Assembly: GCF_038051945.1 (NCBI RefSeq)
Contig: NZ_CP150302.1
Span: 5,146,001-5,210,000 of the forward strand
Direction: 5' to 3'
Source of the DNA: Paenibacillus sp. FSL H3-0469
GTDB lineage: Bacteria; Bacillota; Bacilli; Paenibacillales; Paenibacillaceae
Length of the DNA stretch: 64,000 nucleotides
Shown: positions 1-8,193 of the stretch, in pieces
Layout: each line of letters starts with the position of its first letter
Numbering within the stretch: the stretch's first letter is position 1
The notes under the pieces: generated by a model
What the model saw: the letters and a program-made list of their open reading frames with translations, nothing else
The model's database searches: none
What the model was told of the DNA's origin: nothing
Program-made: the position numbers and the translations under genes

Positions 1-660
1 AAGTATATGAACATCGCTCCGGCTGTGGAGATCTGGGATTTCATTGACAAGCTGGAGACTTCGGGGATTAATGCGACAGCGCCAATCATTCATATTCACC
101 GGAAAAATGGTGAGAGGAGCGAAAGGGTGGCAGGCACCGCCGTATTCGCGAAGGACCGGATGGTGGGCAAACTGAGCGGCGATGAGACGAAGACGATGCT
201 TATGATCAAAAATGTACTGCAGGGAGGGGTGCTGGTTGTGGATGATAAGCGGGGAGATCCGGCGTATTCCCTGGAGATTATCTCCAATCAGACCAAGCTG
301 AAGCACCAAATGGTAGATGGCAGGCTCCAGATGGAGATTCGTACGGTCACCAAGACAGGGCTGGATGAGGTGATGACCACGGAAGGACTACTTAAAGGTG
401 AGACTATTCAGGATATCGAGCAAAGGGCCGCTGAGGAGCTGCAGGCAGATATTCTTGCGTTAGTTCATAAGATGCAGCAGCAATATGACGCTGATATTTT
501 TGGCTTTGGCGAGAGCCTGTATGAGAACCAGCCCAAGCTCTGGGCGGAGGTGGAGGATCACTGGCCTGAGGCCTTTGCCGGTCTTGAAGTGAACGTCAAG
601 TCCAAGGTGACGATACAGAGCAGTGCCAAGACTTCACGGGCTATCAGGCTGGGGGATTAG
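1..660 (+). CDS. Spore germination protein GerC family, C-terminal part (truncated by window edge)
   Basis: The frame is open to the left edge, so the first visible ATG (position 7) is probably internal and the N-terminal lipoprotein part lies outside the window. The visible 219 residues resemble the C-terminal domain of Ger(x)C germinant-receptor lipoproteins: a GTAVFAKDRMVGKLSGDET segment near the start, then a mixed alpha/beta region ending in a conserved-looking LYENQPKLWAEVEDHWPEAF stretch. Members anchor in the inner spore membrane and form a receptor with GerA- and GerB-type subunits. The stop is followed two bases later by the next gene, so this is one operon. Family assignment is from sequence pattern only; the germinant is unknown. 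Confidence 0.85.
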   Translation, partial: KYMNIAPAVEIWDFIDKLETSGINATAPIIHIHRKNGERSERVAGTAVFAKDRMVGKLSGDETKTMLMIKNVLQGGVLVVDDKRGDPAYSLEIISNQTKLKHQMVDGRLQMEIRTVTKTGLDEVMTTEGLLKGETIQDIEQRAAEELQADILALVHKMQQQYDADIFGFGESLYENQPKLWAEVEDHWPEAFAGLEVNVKSKVTIQSSAKTSRAIRLGD

Positions 661-662
661 AC

Positions 663-866
663 ATGGTCATCTACGTGGTATTGATCTACGCACTGATAGC
701 TGTAATTGATCCATACGGGCTGCTGAAGAAGAGAATGAAGCGGGATTTCCTGGTCTGTTCTGCCCTGTACCTGATCTCCTTCGTGCTGGCCTTCGCACTC
801 TCGATGCGCTGGGAGATACCCAGTCCGTCCCCGCTGTTTGTGGATTGGATCAAAAGGCTATATTAG
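663..866 (+). CDS. Small two-helix membrane protein in germination operon
   Basis: This 67-residue protein has two hydrophobic segments (about residues 2-15 and 28-46) separated by a basic loop (KKRMKRDF). The ATG lies 2 bases after the GerC stop and is preceded by GGGGGATT. The next gene starts 27 bases downstream. Small membrane proteins (sometimes called GerD- or GerQ-like accessory subunits) occur in some germinant-receptor operons, but I do not recognise a named family here. The position between the C and B subunits suggests a receptor accessory role, which is inference. Confidence 0.6.
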   Translation: MVIYVVLIYALIAVIDPYGLLKKRMKRDFLVCSALYLISFVLAFALSMRWEIPSPSPLFVDWIKRLY

Positions 867-893
867 AGCGTGACGCTGAAGGAGGAGGAGAGT

Positions 894-2018
894 GTGAGCA
901 AAGAGATTATCCCGGCTGGCCAGTCCATCAGCATCGCTGTATTATTTATCACCGGCGCTTCCCTGTTCCTGGGAACCTCGTCACAGTCCGGCAACAGCAG
1001 CTGGATTGCCCAGCTCCTGGCCATTCTGCTGGCGGTTCCCCTCATGCTGATCTATGCGAGACTCCATGTCCTCTTTCCGGGCAAGGATCTGTATGACATG
1101 CTGATTGAAGTGTTCGGCTCCGTCCTGGGACGGATGCTCTGTTGTCTGTATATCTGGTATGCTTTACATCTGGGAGCGCTGGTGCTGCGCAATTTCGGGG
1201 AGTTCAGCAAGACCGTGGCTTTAACCGCAACTCCGATGCTCGCACCTATGCTTATGATTGGCCTGCTCTGTATCTGGGTGGTCCACGCCGGGATTGAGGT
1301 GCTAGGAAGAAGCGCCAAATTCCTGCTGCTCTTCTCGCTGATTGTAATTGTGGTCTTACAACTACTCTCTGTACCCAAGTTTGAATACCATCATCTGAAG
1401 CCTTTCCTCCATACCAGATTCGACCTTATTCTTGCAGATACAGCAGGCTCGTTCACCTTCCCTTTTGCCGAGATTGTAGTCTTCCTGGGCGCGTTCAGCG
1501 CCATTCCGGCCAAGGGCTCTGCCAAGCGGGTGCTGGTCAGCAGCACTTTGATTGCAGGAGGGATCATTATTATGATTACACTGCGCAATCTGCTGATGCT
1601 GGGTCCTGATATTCTGTCCGGTCTGTACTTCCCCTCTTACGTGGCAGTCAGCCGGATTAATATCGGTGATTTCGTTACCCGGATCGAGGGCTCGGCGGCC
1701 ATTGTGTTTGTTACGGCGCTCTTCGTCAAGGTCAGTCTGTGTCTGTATGTAACCTGTAACGGGGTAGCGAAGGTATTCAAGCTGGGGAGCTACCGGTCTG
1801 TAGTGCTGCAGATGGGACTGATCATGATCTATCTGTCGGATTTCATCTATTCCAATATTATGGAAATGGAAGAGTTCGCCTATCACATCTACAAGGTATA
1901 TGCCCTCCCGTTCGAAGTGGTGATCCCTGTGGTACTGTGGCTTACAGCCGAACTTCTTGCCCGCAGAAGGAGCAGCAGGCACAAGGCTCTTCCAGAGCAG
2001 CAGCCGGAAGGTTCATAG
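894..2018 (+). CDS. GerB-type spore germination transporter-like protein
   Basis: This is a 374-residue integral membrane protein with about ten hydrophobic segments, matching the GerAB/ArcD/ProY (APC-superfamily) germination family. It is the multi-pass subunit of a germinant receptor in the inner spore membrane and is thought to bind small germinants. I chose GTG at 894 because GGAGGAGGAG sits 3-12 bases upstream; an in-frame GTG at 870 lacks such a site and would place the Shine-Dalgarno inside the gene. The tail is basic (ARRRSSRHKA). Subunit order here is C, small protein, B; an A-type subunit would lie upstream of the window. Confidence 0.85.
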   Translation: MSKEIIPAGQSISIAVLFITGASLFLGTSSQSGNSSWIAQLLAILLAVPLMLIYARLHVLFPGKDLYDMLIEVFGSVLGRMLCCLYIWYALHLGALVLRNFGEFSKTVALTATPMLAPMLMIGLLCIWVVHAGIEVLGRSAKFLLLFSLIVIVVLQLLSVPKFEYHHLKPFLHTRFDLILADTAGSFTFPFAEIVVFLGAFSAIPAKGSAKRVLVSSTLIAGGIIIMITLRNLLMLGPDILSGLYFPSYVAVSRINIGDFVTRIEGSAAIVFVTALFVKVSLCLYVTCNGVAKVFKLGSYRSVVLQMGLIMIYLSDFIYSNIMEMEEFAYHIYKVYALPFEVVIPVVLWLTAELLARRRSSRHKALPEQQPEGS

Positions 2019-2041
2019 AGCAGAGCAGCGTCATCTCTTCA

Positions 2042-2060
2042 GCCCCGCCCTGCGGGGCTG
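2042..2060 (+). terminator. GC-rich hairpin after germination operon
   Basis: GCCCCGC, a short CCT loop and GCGGGGC form a tight stem, followed by GTCCGGTTTTC. The T run is not immediately adjacent, so it is a weaker intrinsic terminator candidate, but its place just after the gerB-like stop fits. Confidence 0.55.
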
Positions 2061-2067
2061 TCCGGTT

Positions 2068-2095
2068 TTCAACCTGTGCTGAAGTTAGCTATAAT
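2068..2095 (+). promoter_or_regulatory. Candidate sigma-A promoter for the 2147 gene
   Basis: A perfect TATAAT (2090-2095) has a weak TTCAAC (2068-2073) 16 bases upstream. It lies about 50 bases before the 2147 start and after the hairpin ending the germination operon. Confidence 0.4.
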
Positions 2096-2146
2096 GAGAG
2101 ATAAGAGAGAATCTCATAGAACAGGTAAGAAAGGCGTGGATTACAG

Positions 2147-2767
2147 ATGAGCGTATCCAGCATTGTAATGTCCTCACATTGGGGCAGAGAGGTCAGACAT
2201 AAGCTTATTACGCAAGGCTCCAAGGTGCTGGCCGTGGTGTTTCCGGGACAGAATTATTCCGCCGAGCGGCCGCTGCTGGATTATGCAGGCAAGCTGGCCC
2301 GGGAATACGGCTGTGACCTGCTGCTGCTCGAATACGGCTATCAGGCTGCCAGAGTAGCCTTCAAGCGCGAAGAGATTGATATTGTTGCCGAGGAATGCAA
2401 GATTGCGCTGGCTTCACTTCCCGACTATGAGCAGTTCCTGTTCATCAGTAAGAGTATGGGCACGATCATTGCAGGTAAGGCGGCGTCGGAGCCTGGAATG
2501 GGCGAGAAGGTCTCGCATTTGTTCCTTACCCCTGTTCCCGAGAGCCTTCCGTTCATCCGGCAGAGCCGGGGCAGTGTGATTTACGGCGGGAGTGACCCGA
2601 TGTTCACCGGGCAGCATCCTGCCGAGCTTAGCAGTATGAAGCAGGTAAGGGTCTACAGAATTGACGATGCCAATCACGCGCTGGAAGTGGGTAGCGTCAA
2701 CGAATCGCTGGCTGTGCTGCTGGTTATTATTAATTTCTATCATGAGTTTTTCCGCGATTCACTATAA
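2147..2767 (+). CDS. Alpha/beta-hydrolase-like protein
   Basis: This 206-residue protein has the order of an alpha/beta-hydrolase fold: a beta strand LAVVFPG near residue 30, a nucleophile-elbow-like SKSMGT (about residue 103, in place of the usual GxSxG), an Asp in GGSDPMF (about 148) and a His in DDANHALE (about 175) that could complete a triad. The substrate is unknown. It is soluble with no signal peptide. The ATG has only a weak upstream purine stretch; an internal ATG (MSSHWG) seven codons in is an alternative start. The following small genes are close (15-17 bp gaps) and may be co-transcribed. Confidence 0.6.
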   Translation: MSVSSIVMSSHWGREVRHKLITQGSKVLAVVFPGQNYSAERPLLDYAGKLAREYGCDLLLLEYGYQAARVAFKREEIDIVAEECKIALASLPDYEQFLFISKSMGTIIAGKAASEPGMGEKVSHLFLTPVPESLPFIRQSRGSVIYGGSDPMFTGQHPAELSSMKQVRVYRIDDANHALEVGSVNESLAVLLVIINFYHEFFRDSL

Positions 2768-2782
2768 AAGGGAGATGAGAGC

Positions 2783-3079
2783 ATGATTACAGAAGCGGCA
2801 ATGCTGCAGGTGAAGCCGGGACAGACTCATTCCTTCGAGCAGAGCTTCAAGGAGGCCTCCCCGCTGATTGCTTCAATTGACGGGTATTTAGGCCATGAGC
2901 TTCAGCACTGTATGGAAGATGAGCACAAGTATCTGCTGATTGTCCGCTGGCGCAGCCTGGAGGATCATACGGTAGGCTTCAGGGAATCGCCCCAGTATCA
3001 GGAGTGGAAGGCGCTGCTGCATCATTATTACAGCCCTTTTCCTGTAGTAGAGCATTATACGAAGGTTAGTCTGGATTAG
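2783..3079 (+). CDS. Antibiotic biosynthesis monooxygenase (ABM) domain protein
   Basis: This 98-residue single-domain protein matches the dimeric ferredoxin-like ABM fold: an N-terminal strand (EAAMLQVKPGQ), a helix with FEQSFKEASPLI, the GYLGHELQHCMED strand, LLIVRWRSLEDH and a C-terminal HHYYSPFPVVEHY. Relatives include small monooxygenases and heme-degrading proteins, but many have no known substrate. GGGAGATGAG is 3-12 bases before ATG. It sits 15 bp after the hydrolase-like gene and 16 bp before the kinase-like gene. Confidence 0.8.
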   Translation: MITEAAMLQVKPGQTHSFEQSFKEASPLIASIDGYLGHELQHCMEDEHKYLLIVRWRSLEDHTVGFRESPQYQEWKALLHHYYSPFPVVEHYTKVSLD

Positions 3080-3095
3080 TGGAGAGGGTACGTAT

Positions 3096-3896
3096 ATGCA
3101 GGGGAAGGTAATCGGTCAAGGCAGAACGGCTGAAGTGATGGAGTATGGGGAAGAGAGAATCCTTAAGCTGTACCGCGAGGATGTTCCGGAAGAGCATGTG
3201 GACTTGGAATACCGCATCAGTAAATGGGTCTATGAACAAGGTGTTGCTACTCCGCAGCCCCATGAGCGGGTAGTTGTAGAGGGCAAACAGGGAATTGTAT
3301 ATCAGCAGATCGCCGGTCCTACCCTGCTGCAGCAGATGAACCGGAAGCCTTGGCTGAACTTCAGCGGCTTCAAACAGATGGCCGCCCTGCATTACAGCCT
3401 CCATCAGCTTGACGGCATGGGCGAAGCCGGAGCGCAGAAGAAGCGCCTGGAGCAGCAGATTATCGCGGCACCCATGCTTGAGACAGAGGAGAAAACACAG
3501 ATTCTGTCCCGGCTTGCCCGGCTGCCGGACGGGGAGAAGCTATGTCATGGCGATTTCCACCCGGATAATATCCTGCTGGACGATAAGCTGTGGGTCATTG
3601 ACTGGATGACCGGCGTCCGCGGCAATCCTGCTGCAGATGTGGCGCGGTCAGTAATCATGTTCAGTATCGGGGCCATGCCTCCGCAGGCTTCCGTGTTCGC
3701 TAAGGGGTTCCTGGGGTTCGCCAGAAAACGGCTGACCGCACAATATGTCGGCAGGTATCTGAAGCTGTCAGGCTTGGCACATGAGGAGATCGAAGCGTGG
3801 ATACTGCCGGTAGCGGCGGCACGGCTCGTAGAAGGCCTTCCGGTTCCCGAGAAGGAGCTGCTGGTCCGCGAGATCCGCAGACGCCTGAGAGCATAG
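3096..3896 (+). CDS. Aminoglycoside phosphotransferase-family kinase
   Basis: This 266-residue protein has the protein-kinase-like APH fold. A short glycine loop (VIGQGRTAEVMEYGE) is followed by the Brenner-type catalytic loop HGDFHPDN (about residues 150-157) and the metal-binding IDW (about 168). The DUF-free length fits the family (250-300). Members phosphorylate small molecules such as aminoglycosides, choline, homoserine or sugars; the substrate here cannot be assigned, and a true resistance role is not indicated. GAGAGGG precedes the ATG. Confidence 0.8.
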   Translation: MQGKVIGQGRTAEVMEYGEERILKLYREDVPEEHVDLEYRISKWVYEQGVATPQPHERVVVEGKQGIVYQQIAGPTLLQQMNRKPWLNFSGFKQMAALHYSLHQLDGMGEAGAQKKRLEQQIIAAPMLETEEKTQILSRLARLPDGEKLCHGDFHPDNILLDDKLWVIDWMTGVRGNPAADVARSVIMFSIGAMPPQASVFAKGFLGFARKRLTAQYVGRYLKLSGLAHEEIEAWILPVAAARLVEGLPVPEKELLVREIRRRLRA

Positions 3897-3936
3897 ACCT
3901 GCCGGTAACAGACTGTATAGGGGAGGCAGACCACAG

Positions 3937-4482
3937 ATGAATACATACATTGCCTTGCTGCGCGGCATCAATGTCGGCGGCAACAAAGTGATCAAAATGC
4001 AGGATCTGAAGGCCGCGCTCGGGACACTTCCATTCATGAATGTACGCACTTATATTCAGAGCGGCAATGTTATATTTGAGAGTGAAGCGTTAACCGGCGA
4101 CGGGCTGGCGGAGATGATTAGCGTGAAGATTCTGGAGACCTTCGGCTTTGAAGTGCCGGTGATCATCCGTTCTCTGGAGGAGCTGGAAGCAGTTATTGCC
4201 GGCAATCCGTTCCCGCAGAGTGAACAGGAAGCCTACAAGCGCCTGTACGTCTCTTTCCTGGCAGCGGAGCCAGCCGCTGAAGCGCTGGAGAAGCTCCGCC
4301 CCTATGAGGATGGAGCTGATAAGCTGCGGGTGATCGGCAGGGAGCTGTATGCCCTCTATGAAGTGAGTGTAAGCGAGTCGCCGCTGTTCAAGGTGCCGTT
4401 CGACAAGCTGCTGGAAACGGCGCTTACCGCGCGCAACTGGAACACCCTGAACAAGGTAGCGGCGCTGGCCCGTAAGCCGTAA
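3937..4482 (+). CDS. DUF1697 protein
   Basis: The 181-residue protein starts with the DUF1697 signature: YIALLRGINVGG (residues 4-15) and NVRTYIQSGNVIFES (about 35-49). The fold is known to be alpha/beta, but no function is established. GGGGAGGC lies 9-16 bases upstream of ATG. It is the last gene of the group, followed by a terminator. Confidence 0.9.
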   Translation: MNTYIALLRGINVGGNKVIKMQDLKAALGTLPFMNVRTYIQSGNVIFESEALTGDGLAEMISVKILETFGFEVPVIIRSLEELEAVIAGNPFPQSEQEAYKRLYVSFLAAEPAAEALEKLRPYEDGADKLRVIGRELYALYEVSVSESPLFKVPFDKLLETALTARNWNTLNKVAALARKP

Positions 4483-4500
4483 AGGAAATAGTAGCTCTAC

Positions 4501-4538
4501 CAAATACCCCACCGGGACATCTCCTGGCGGGGTATTTG
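4501..4538 (+). terminator. Intrinsic terminator-like hairpin after the DUF1697 gene
   Basis: CAAATACCCC (4501-4510) pairs with GGGGTATTTG (4529-4538) around an 18-base loop. The end of the stem itself supplies a TATTTG stretch. It separates the 2147-4482 gene group from the ykcB-like promoter region. Confidence 0.6.
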
Positions 4539-4552
4539 GCGTGTCCGGCACG

Positions 4553-4578
4553 TTCAGCAAACATTCAGCGGGCATTCA
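4553..4578 (+). promoter_or_regulatory. Direct TTCA repeats, probable response-regulator site upstream of ykcB-like gene
   Basis: TTCA occurs at 4553, 4564 and 4575, exactly 11 bp apart (TTCAGCAAACATTCAGC plus a third TTCATT). Direct half-sites one helical turn apart are typical of OmpR-family regulators. A -35-like TTACGG (4579-4584) and -10-like CATAAT (4601-4606, spacer 16) follow directly, so the site is placed for activation. TTCAGCAAAC plus TTCA recurs upstream of the response-regulator gene (11209-11223, minus strand). Confidence 0.55.
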
Positions 4579-4643
4579 TTACGGGTTAAGGTACAGATGC
4601 CATAATACACCTAAGAAATGAACGAATCGGAGTGGATCATACA

Positions 4644-6845
4644 ATGAAATTACTGAAGAGGCCGGGTATCGATGTTGTCCTGCTAATGATTATGCTGCTG
4701 GCAGCCGTCCTGTACGGATACGGAATCTGGAATGACCAGTATGCCAATACGTACTATACAACCGCAGTGGGCAGCATGCTGCAGAGCTTTCATAACTTCT
4801 TCTTCGCTTCCCTGGATTCGGCAGGGTCTGTAACGGTTGATAAGCCGCCGGTAACCTTCTGGCTGCAGACCTTAAGCGCGCTGGTCTTCGGCCTGCATGG
4901 CTGGAGTGTCATTCTGCCGCAGGTGCTCAGCGGTGTGGGCTCGGTACTCTTAGTCTATCTGCTGGTGAAGCCTACTTTCGGACGGGCGGCGGCACGGCTT
5001 GCAGCGCTCGTTATGGCCGCTACTCCGGTAGCAGCGGCGGTAAGCCGGACGAACAATATTGATACGCTGCTGGTGTTCACACTGCTGCTGGCGGCATGGT
5101 TCCTGTTCAGAGGCACCCGGACCCACCGGCTTGGCAGCCTGCTGGCAGCCTTCGGACTCATCGGTGTCGCTTTCAATGAGAAGATGCTGCAGGCGTATAT
5201 GGTTCTTCCGGCCTTTTATCTATTCTATCTCCTGGCAGCCAAGGTGAACTGGAAGAAGAAAACCGGCACCCTTGCAGCCTGCACGGCCTTACTACTGGCA
5301 GTGTCTCTATCCTGGGCGGTAATTGTCGATTCCATTCCGGCGGATGAGCGTCCTTACATCGGGAGCAGCGGCACCAATTCTGTGCTGAATCTGGCTTTTG
5401 GCTATAACGGTGTGTCCCGTCTGACCGGTGACCGCAGCACTGGCGGCGGTGGAGGCGGCTTCGGTGGCTTTGGCGGTGGCGGCATGCCAGAAATGAACGG
5501 GGAAATGCCGGACTTTAACGGTCAATTCCCGCCCATGGATGGAGCTGGCGGGCAAGGGACGATGACCGGCCGTGATTCCGCCGCCGTGGACAATCAGAGC
5601 CGTGACAGCGGCGGGGCTGCCTCAGGCCAGGACGGACGCGGTGGCGGAATGGTGCCGGGCGGACAGGACGGCGGGCGGCGCGGAGAAGGAGAGAACGGAG
5701 GATTCGGCGGGTTCGGAAGCCCGAACGGACGCGGTGGGATGAACGGCGGCGGTGGCGGCATGTTCAACACAGGCACTGCCGGTCCGCTAAGGCTGTTCCA
5801 GCAGGAGCTGTCCGGCCAGGCGAGCTGGCTGCTGCCGTTCGTGCTGCTTGGCAGCATCGGGATCTTGGCCAGCCTGCGCCGCAGGAGCTTCACCCGGCAG
5901 CATAAGGAAGCCCTGTTCTGGCTGGCCTGGCTGGTTCCGGTCATGGGATTCTTCAGCATCGCCAGCTTCTTCCACCAGTACTACCTGATCATGATGGCTC
6001 CGCCGGTGGCGGCGCTGGCAGGTGCAGGCTGGTCTCAGCTCTGGAGCTACTATAAGGAGCGGAAGACCTGGCTGTCCTGGCTGCTGCCCGCAGCGGTGCT
6101 GGCTACAACGGCGCTTGAGGTATACATTATCCGTCCGTATAACGATACTATCGGCAGCGGGTGGTCCGTAGGCATACTGGCAGCAGGTATTGCAATGACA
6201 GTAGTGCTGATCATTCTGCGGCTGCTGAAGGCGGTACGGGGTAAGCCTTCCTGGTTACATGCCGCTGCGGTAACAGGATTTCTGGTGCTGCTGATTGGCC
6301 CGCTCTACTGGGCTTTCACACCGATTGCCTATGGCAATAATAGCATGACGCCGGCAGCAGGTCCGGATAGCGGAAGTTCCTTCAGCTTCGGTAGGGGGAA
6401 TATAAGCAACATGGGCAACGCGCCTGGCGTGGACACCAGGGCCGGAATGGGCGGCATGGGGGGAAGGAATAACGCCGCTGGTATTAATGAGTCTCTGATG
6501 GGCTATCTCAAGGAGCATAATACCGGCGAGAAATATCTGTTCGCAGCGATGGATTATGGTACGGCAGGCCCTTATATCATCGACGAAGGGGAGCAGGTTG
6601 TTATCCTGAACGGCTTCAATGCGTCAGATACGCCTTACACCCCGGACACCCTGAAGGCGCTTGTGGCGAGCGGGCAGGTGAAGTACTTCCTCGTCACCAA
6701 CGGCGGCATGGGCGGGGGGCGTGGCGGCAGCTCGGAGATTACGGAATGGATTACCAAGAACGGCACGGAGGTTCCGGCCGCAGACTGGCAGGGAACACAG
6801 AACAGCGGCAATGCCGGAACCCTTTATGAGATAACCCTGAACTAA
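4644..6845 (+). CDS. ykcB: GT39/GT-C family membrane glycosyltransferase, YkcB-like
   Basis: This 733-residue polytopic membrane protein resembles the ArnT/PMT-like GT-C enzymes. The first periplasm-facing loop holds the motif region WNDQYANTYYTTAV and SLDSAGSVTVDKPPV, where GT39 members place catalytic Asp residues. It should transfer a sugar from a polyprenyl-phosphate donor to a cell-surface acceptor. Two Gly/Met/Phe-rich low-complexity stretches (about residues 267-375 and 577-612) lie in extracytoplasmic loops. ATG 4644 is preferred over GTG 4632 because GGAGTGG is 5-7 bases upstream. The partner GT2 gene follows after 84 bp. The acceptor is unknown. Confidence 0.85.
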   Translation: MKLLKRPGIDVVLLMIMLLAAVLYGYGIWNDQYANTYYTTAVGSMLQSFHNFFFASLDSAGSVTVDKPPVTFWLQTLSALVFGLHGWSVILPQVLSGVGSVLLVYLLVKPTFGRAAARLAALVMAATPVAAAVSRTNNIDTLLVFTLLLAAWFLFRGTRTHRLGSLLAAFGLIGVAFNEKMLQAYMVLPAFYLFYLLAAKVNWKKKTGTLAACTALLLAVSLSWAVIVDSIPADERPYIGSSGTNSVLNLAFGYNGVSRLTGDRSTGGGGGGFGGFGGGGMPEMNGEMPDFNGQFPPMDGAGGQGTMTGRDSAAVDNQSRDSGGAASGQDGRGGGMVPGGQDGGRRGEGENGGFGGFGSPNGRGGMNGGGGGMFNTGTAGPLRLFQQELSGQASWLLPFVLLGSIGILASLRRRSFTRQHKEALFWLAWLVPVMGFFSIASFFHQYYLIMMAPPVAALAGAGWSQLWSYYKERKTWLSWLLPAAVLATTALEVYIIRPYNDTIGSGWSVGILAAGIAMTVVLIILRLLKAVRGKPSWLHAAAVTGFLVLLIGPLYWAFTPIAYGNNSMTPAAGPDSGSSFSFGRGNISNMGNAPGVDTRAGMGGMGGRNNAAGINESLMGYLKEHNTGEKYLFAAMDYGTAGPYIIDEGEQVVILNGFNASDTPYTPDTLKALVASGQVKYFLVTNGGMGGGRGGSSEITEWITKNGTEVPAADWQGTQNSGNAGTLYEITLN

Positions 6846-6929
6846 CCTGCGGAAGCAGGAGATCAGGAAGCGCGTATATCCGGCCCTTTGCCGGCGCGCT
6901 TCCTTACTACTTTTGAGGAGGAGCTGCCC

Positions 6930-7913
6930 ATGAGTGTTCAAGTGCGCTATTCCATTATTATACCGATGTTCAATGAAGAGGCTGTTATTCAGGAGACGTA
7001 CCGGCGCATCAAAAAAGTAATGGGCACAACAGGCGAGCCCTACGAGCTGATCTTCGTCAATGACGGCAGCACCGACAACTGCGCACAGATGATCGAGGAG
7101 TACAGCTATTGGGATGAAAGTGTGAAGCTGATCGATCTGTCCCGCAATTTCGGGCATCAGGTCGCTATTACGGCAGGGATGGATTATGCGCTGGGCGATG
7201 CGGTTGTGATCATTGACGCGGATCTCCAGGACCCGCCCGAGCTGATTCCGGAGATGATTGCGGAGTGGAAGCAGGGCTACCAGGTTGTGTATGCCAAGAG
7301 AATCAAGCGAAACGGAGAGTCCCTGTTCAAAAAATGGACGGCCAGCTTATTTTACCGGGTGCTGCGTTATTCGACAGATATCTCCATTCCGGTGGATACC
7401 GGCGATTTCCGCCTGATGGACCGCAGGGTCTGCGACGAGCTGAAACGTCTGCCCGAGAAGAACCGCTTCGTGCGCGGTCTCGTCAGCTGGGTTGGATTCC
7501 GCCAGAAGGCGATAGAATACGAGCGGGAGGAGCGTCTGGCCGGAGAGACCAAATATCCGTTCAGGCGGATGCTGAAGCTGTCGCTGGACGGGATTACCTC
7601 CTTTTCTTATAAGCCGCTGAAGCTGGCGGGCGTTCTTGGAGCACTGCTGTCCGTATCCGGCTTTCTGTACCTGATGTATGTGCTGTACCTGGCACTCTTT
7701 ACGGATGCGGCCGTGAAGGGCTGGGCATCGATGATCGGAATCACCTTGACCTTCAACGGGTTCGTGCTGCTCATGCTGGGTATTCTGGGCGAGTATGTCG
7801 GACGGATCTATGATGAATCGAAGGGCCGTCCCCTCTACATCGTTCAGGAGTTCTACAGCGGCAGGCCGCAGCAGAGCACGCAGGAGCAGAGAGTCGCCAA
7901 TCTCAACAAATAA
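6930..7913 (+). CDS. ykcC: GT2 family polyprenyl-phosphate sugar synthase, YkcC-like
   Basis: This 327-residue protein has a cytosolic GT-A domain: SIIIPMFNEE at the start, ELIFVNDGSTDN (UDP-sugar binding) and DADLQDPPE, the metal-binding DxD-type site. Two hydrophobic segments follow near residues 230-255 and 266-290, as in DPM1-like enzymes. It should load a sugar onto undecaprenyl phosphate for the YkcB-like transferase encoded just upstream. ATG 6930 is chosen because GAGGAGGAG is 8-16 bases upstream; an upstream in-frame ATG at 6888 has no such site. Confidence 0.9.
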   Translation: MSVQVRYSIIIPMFNEEAVIQETYRRIKKVMGTTGEPYELIFVNDGSTDNCAQMIEEYSYWDESVKLIDLSRNFGHQVAITAGMDYALGDAVVIIDADLQDPPELIPEMIAEWKQGYQVVYAKRIKRNGESLFKKWTASLFYRVLRYSTDISIPVDTGDFRLMDRRVCDELKRLPEKNRFVRGLVSWVGFRQKAIEYEREERLAGETKYPFRRMLKLSLDGITSFSYKPLKLAGVLGALLSVSGFLYLMYVLYLALFTDAAVKGWASMIGITLTFNGFVLLMLGILGEYVGRIYDESKGRPLYIVQEFYSGRPQQSTQEQRVANLNK

Positions 7914-7986
7914 CCATATTTCTTAAGTAAGCGAACTTACTTGTGAGGTAGCCCCATTTCTTTTGGCTGGATTTATTCAAATATTG

Positions 7987-8013
7987 GATCTGTTGTAATT
8001 AATACAACAGATC
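7987..8013 (+). terminator. Hairpin after the glycosyltransferase pair
   Basis: GATCTGTTGTA and TACAACAGATC form a perfect 11-bp stem around ATTAA, followed by GCCTTTTGG. It lies about 75 bp after ykcC and probably ends that transcript. Confidence 0.6.
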
Positions 8014-8130
8014 GCCTTTTGGATGAATTAAAGTGAAATCTATTGTAGAAAATGCAATTGGAGCTAGTACATGCACTACGGTCGTAGCGCTAACTCAGAT
8101 AGACGAGCATGTCTTACTCAAATAAAAAGG

Positions 8131-8173
8131 GGCTGTCCCAATAGTCATGTAATGACCATTGGGACAGCCTTTT
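8131..8173. terminator. Bidirectional terminator between ykcC and the flavoprotein gene
   Basis: GGCTGTCCCAAT (8131-8142) pairs perfectly with ATTGGGACAGCC (8158-8169); the inner AGTCAT/ATGACC extends the stem. TTTT follows on the plus strand and AAAAA precedes it, so it serves both the plus-strand glycosyltransferases and the minus-strand gene ending at 8194. Confidence 0.85.
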
Positions 8174-8193
8174 GGTGACTAGTTGCAACCAAC

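Noticed and set aside
3096..3896. Antibiotic resistance gene
   Set aside because: The APH fold is shared by many metabolic kinases; nothing in sequence or context supports aminoglycosides as substrate.
7914..8193. Insertion-sequence remnant suggested by inverted repeats
   Set aside because: The two dyads are different sequences, each fits a terminator, and no transposase fragment or target duplication is seen.
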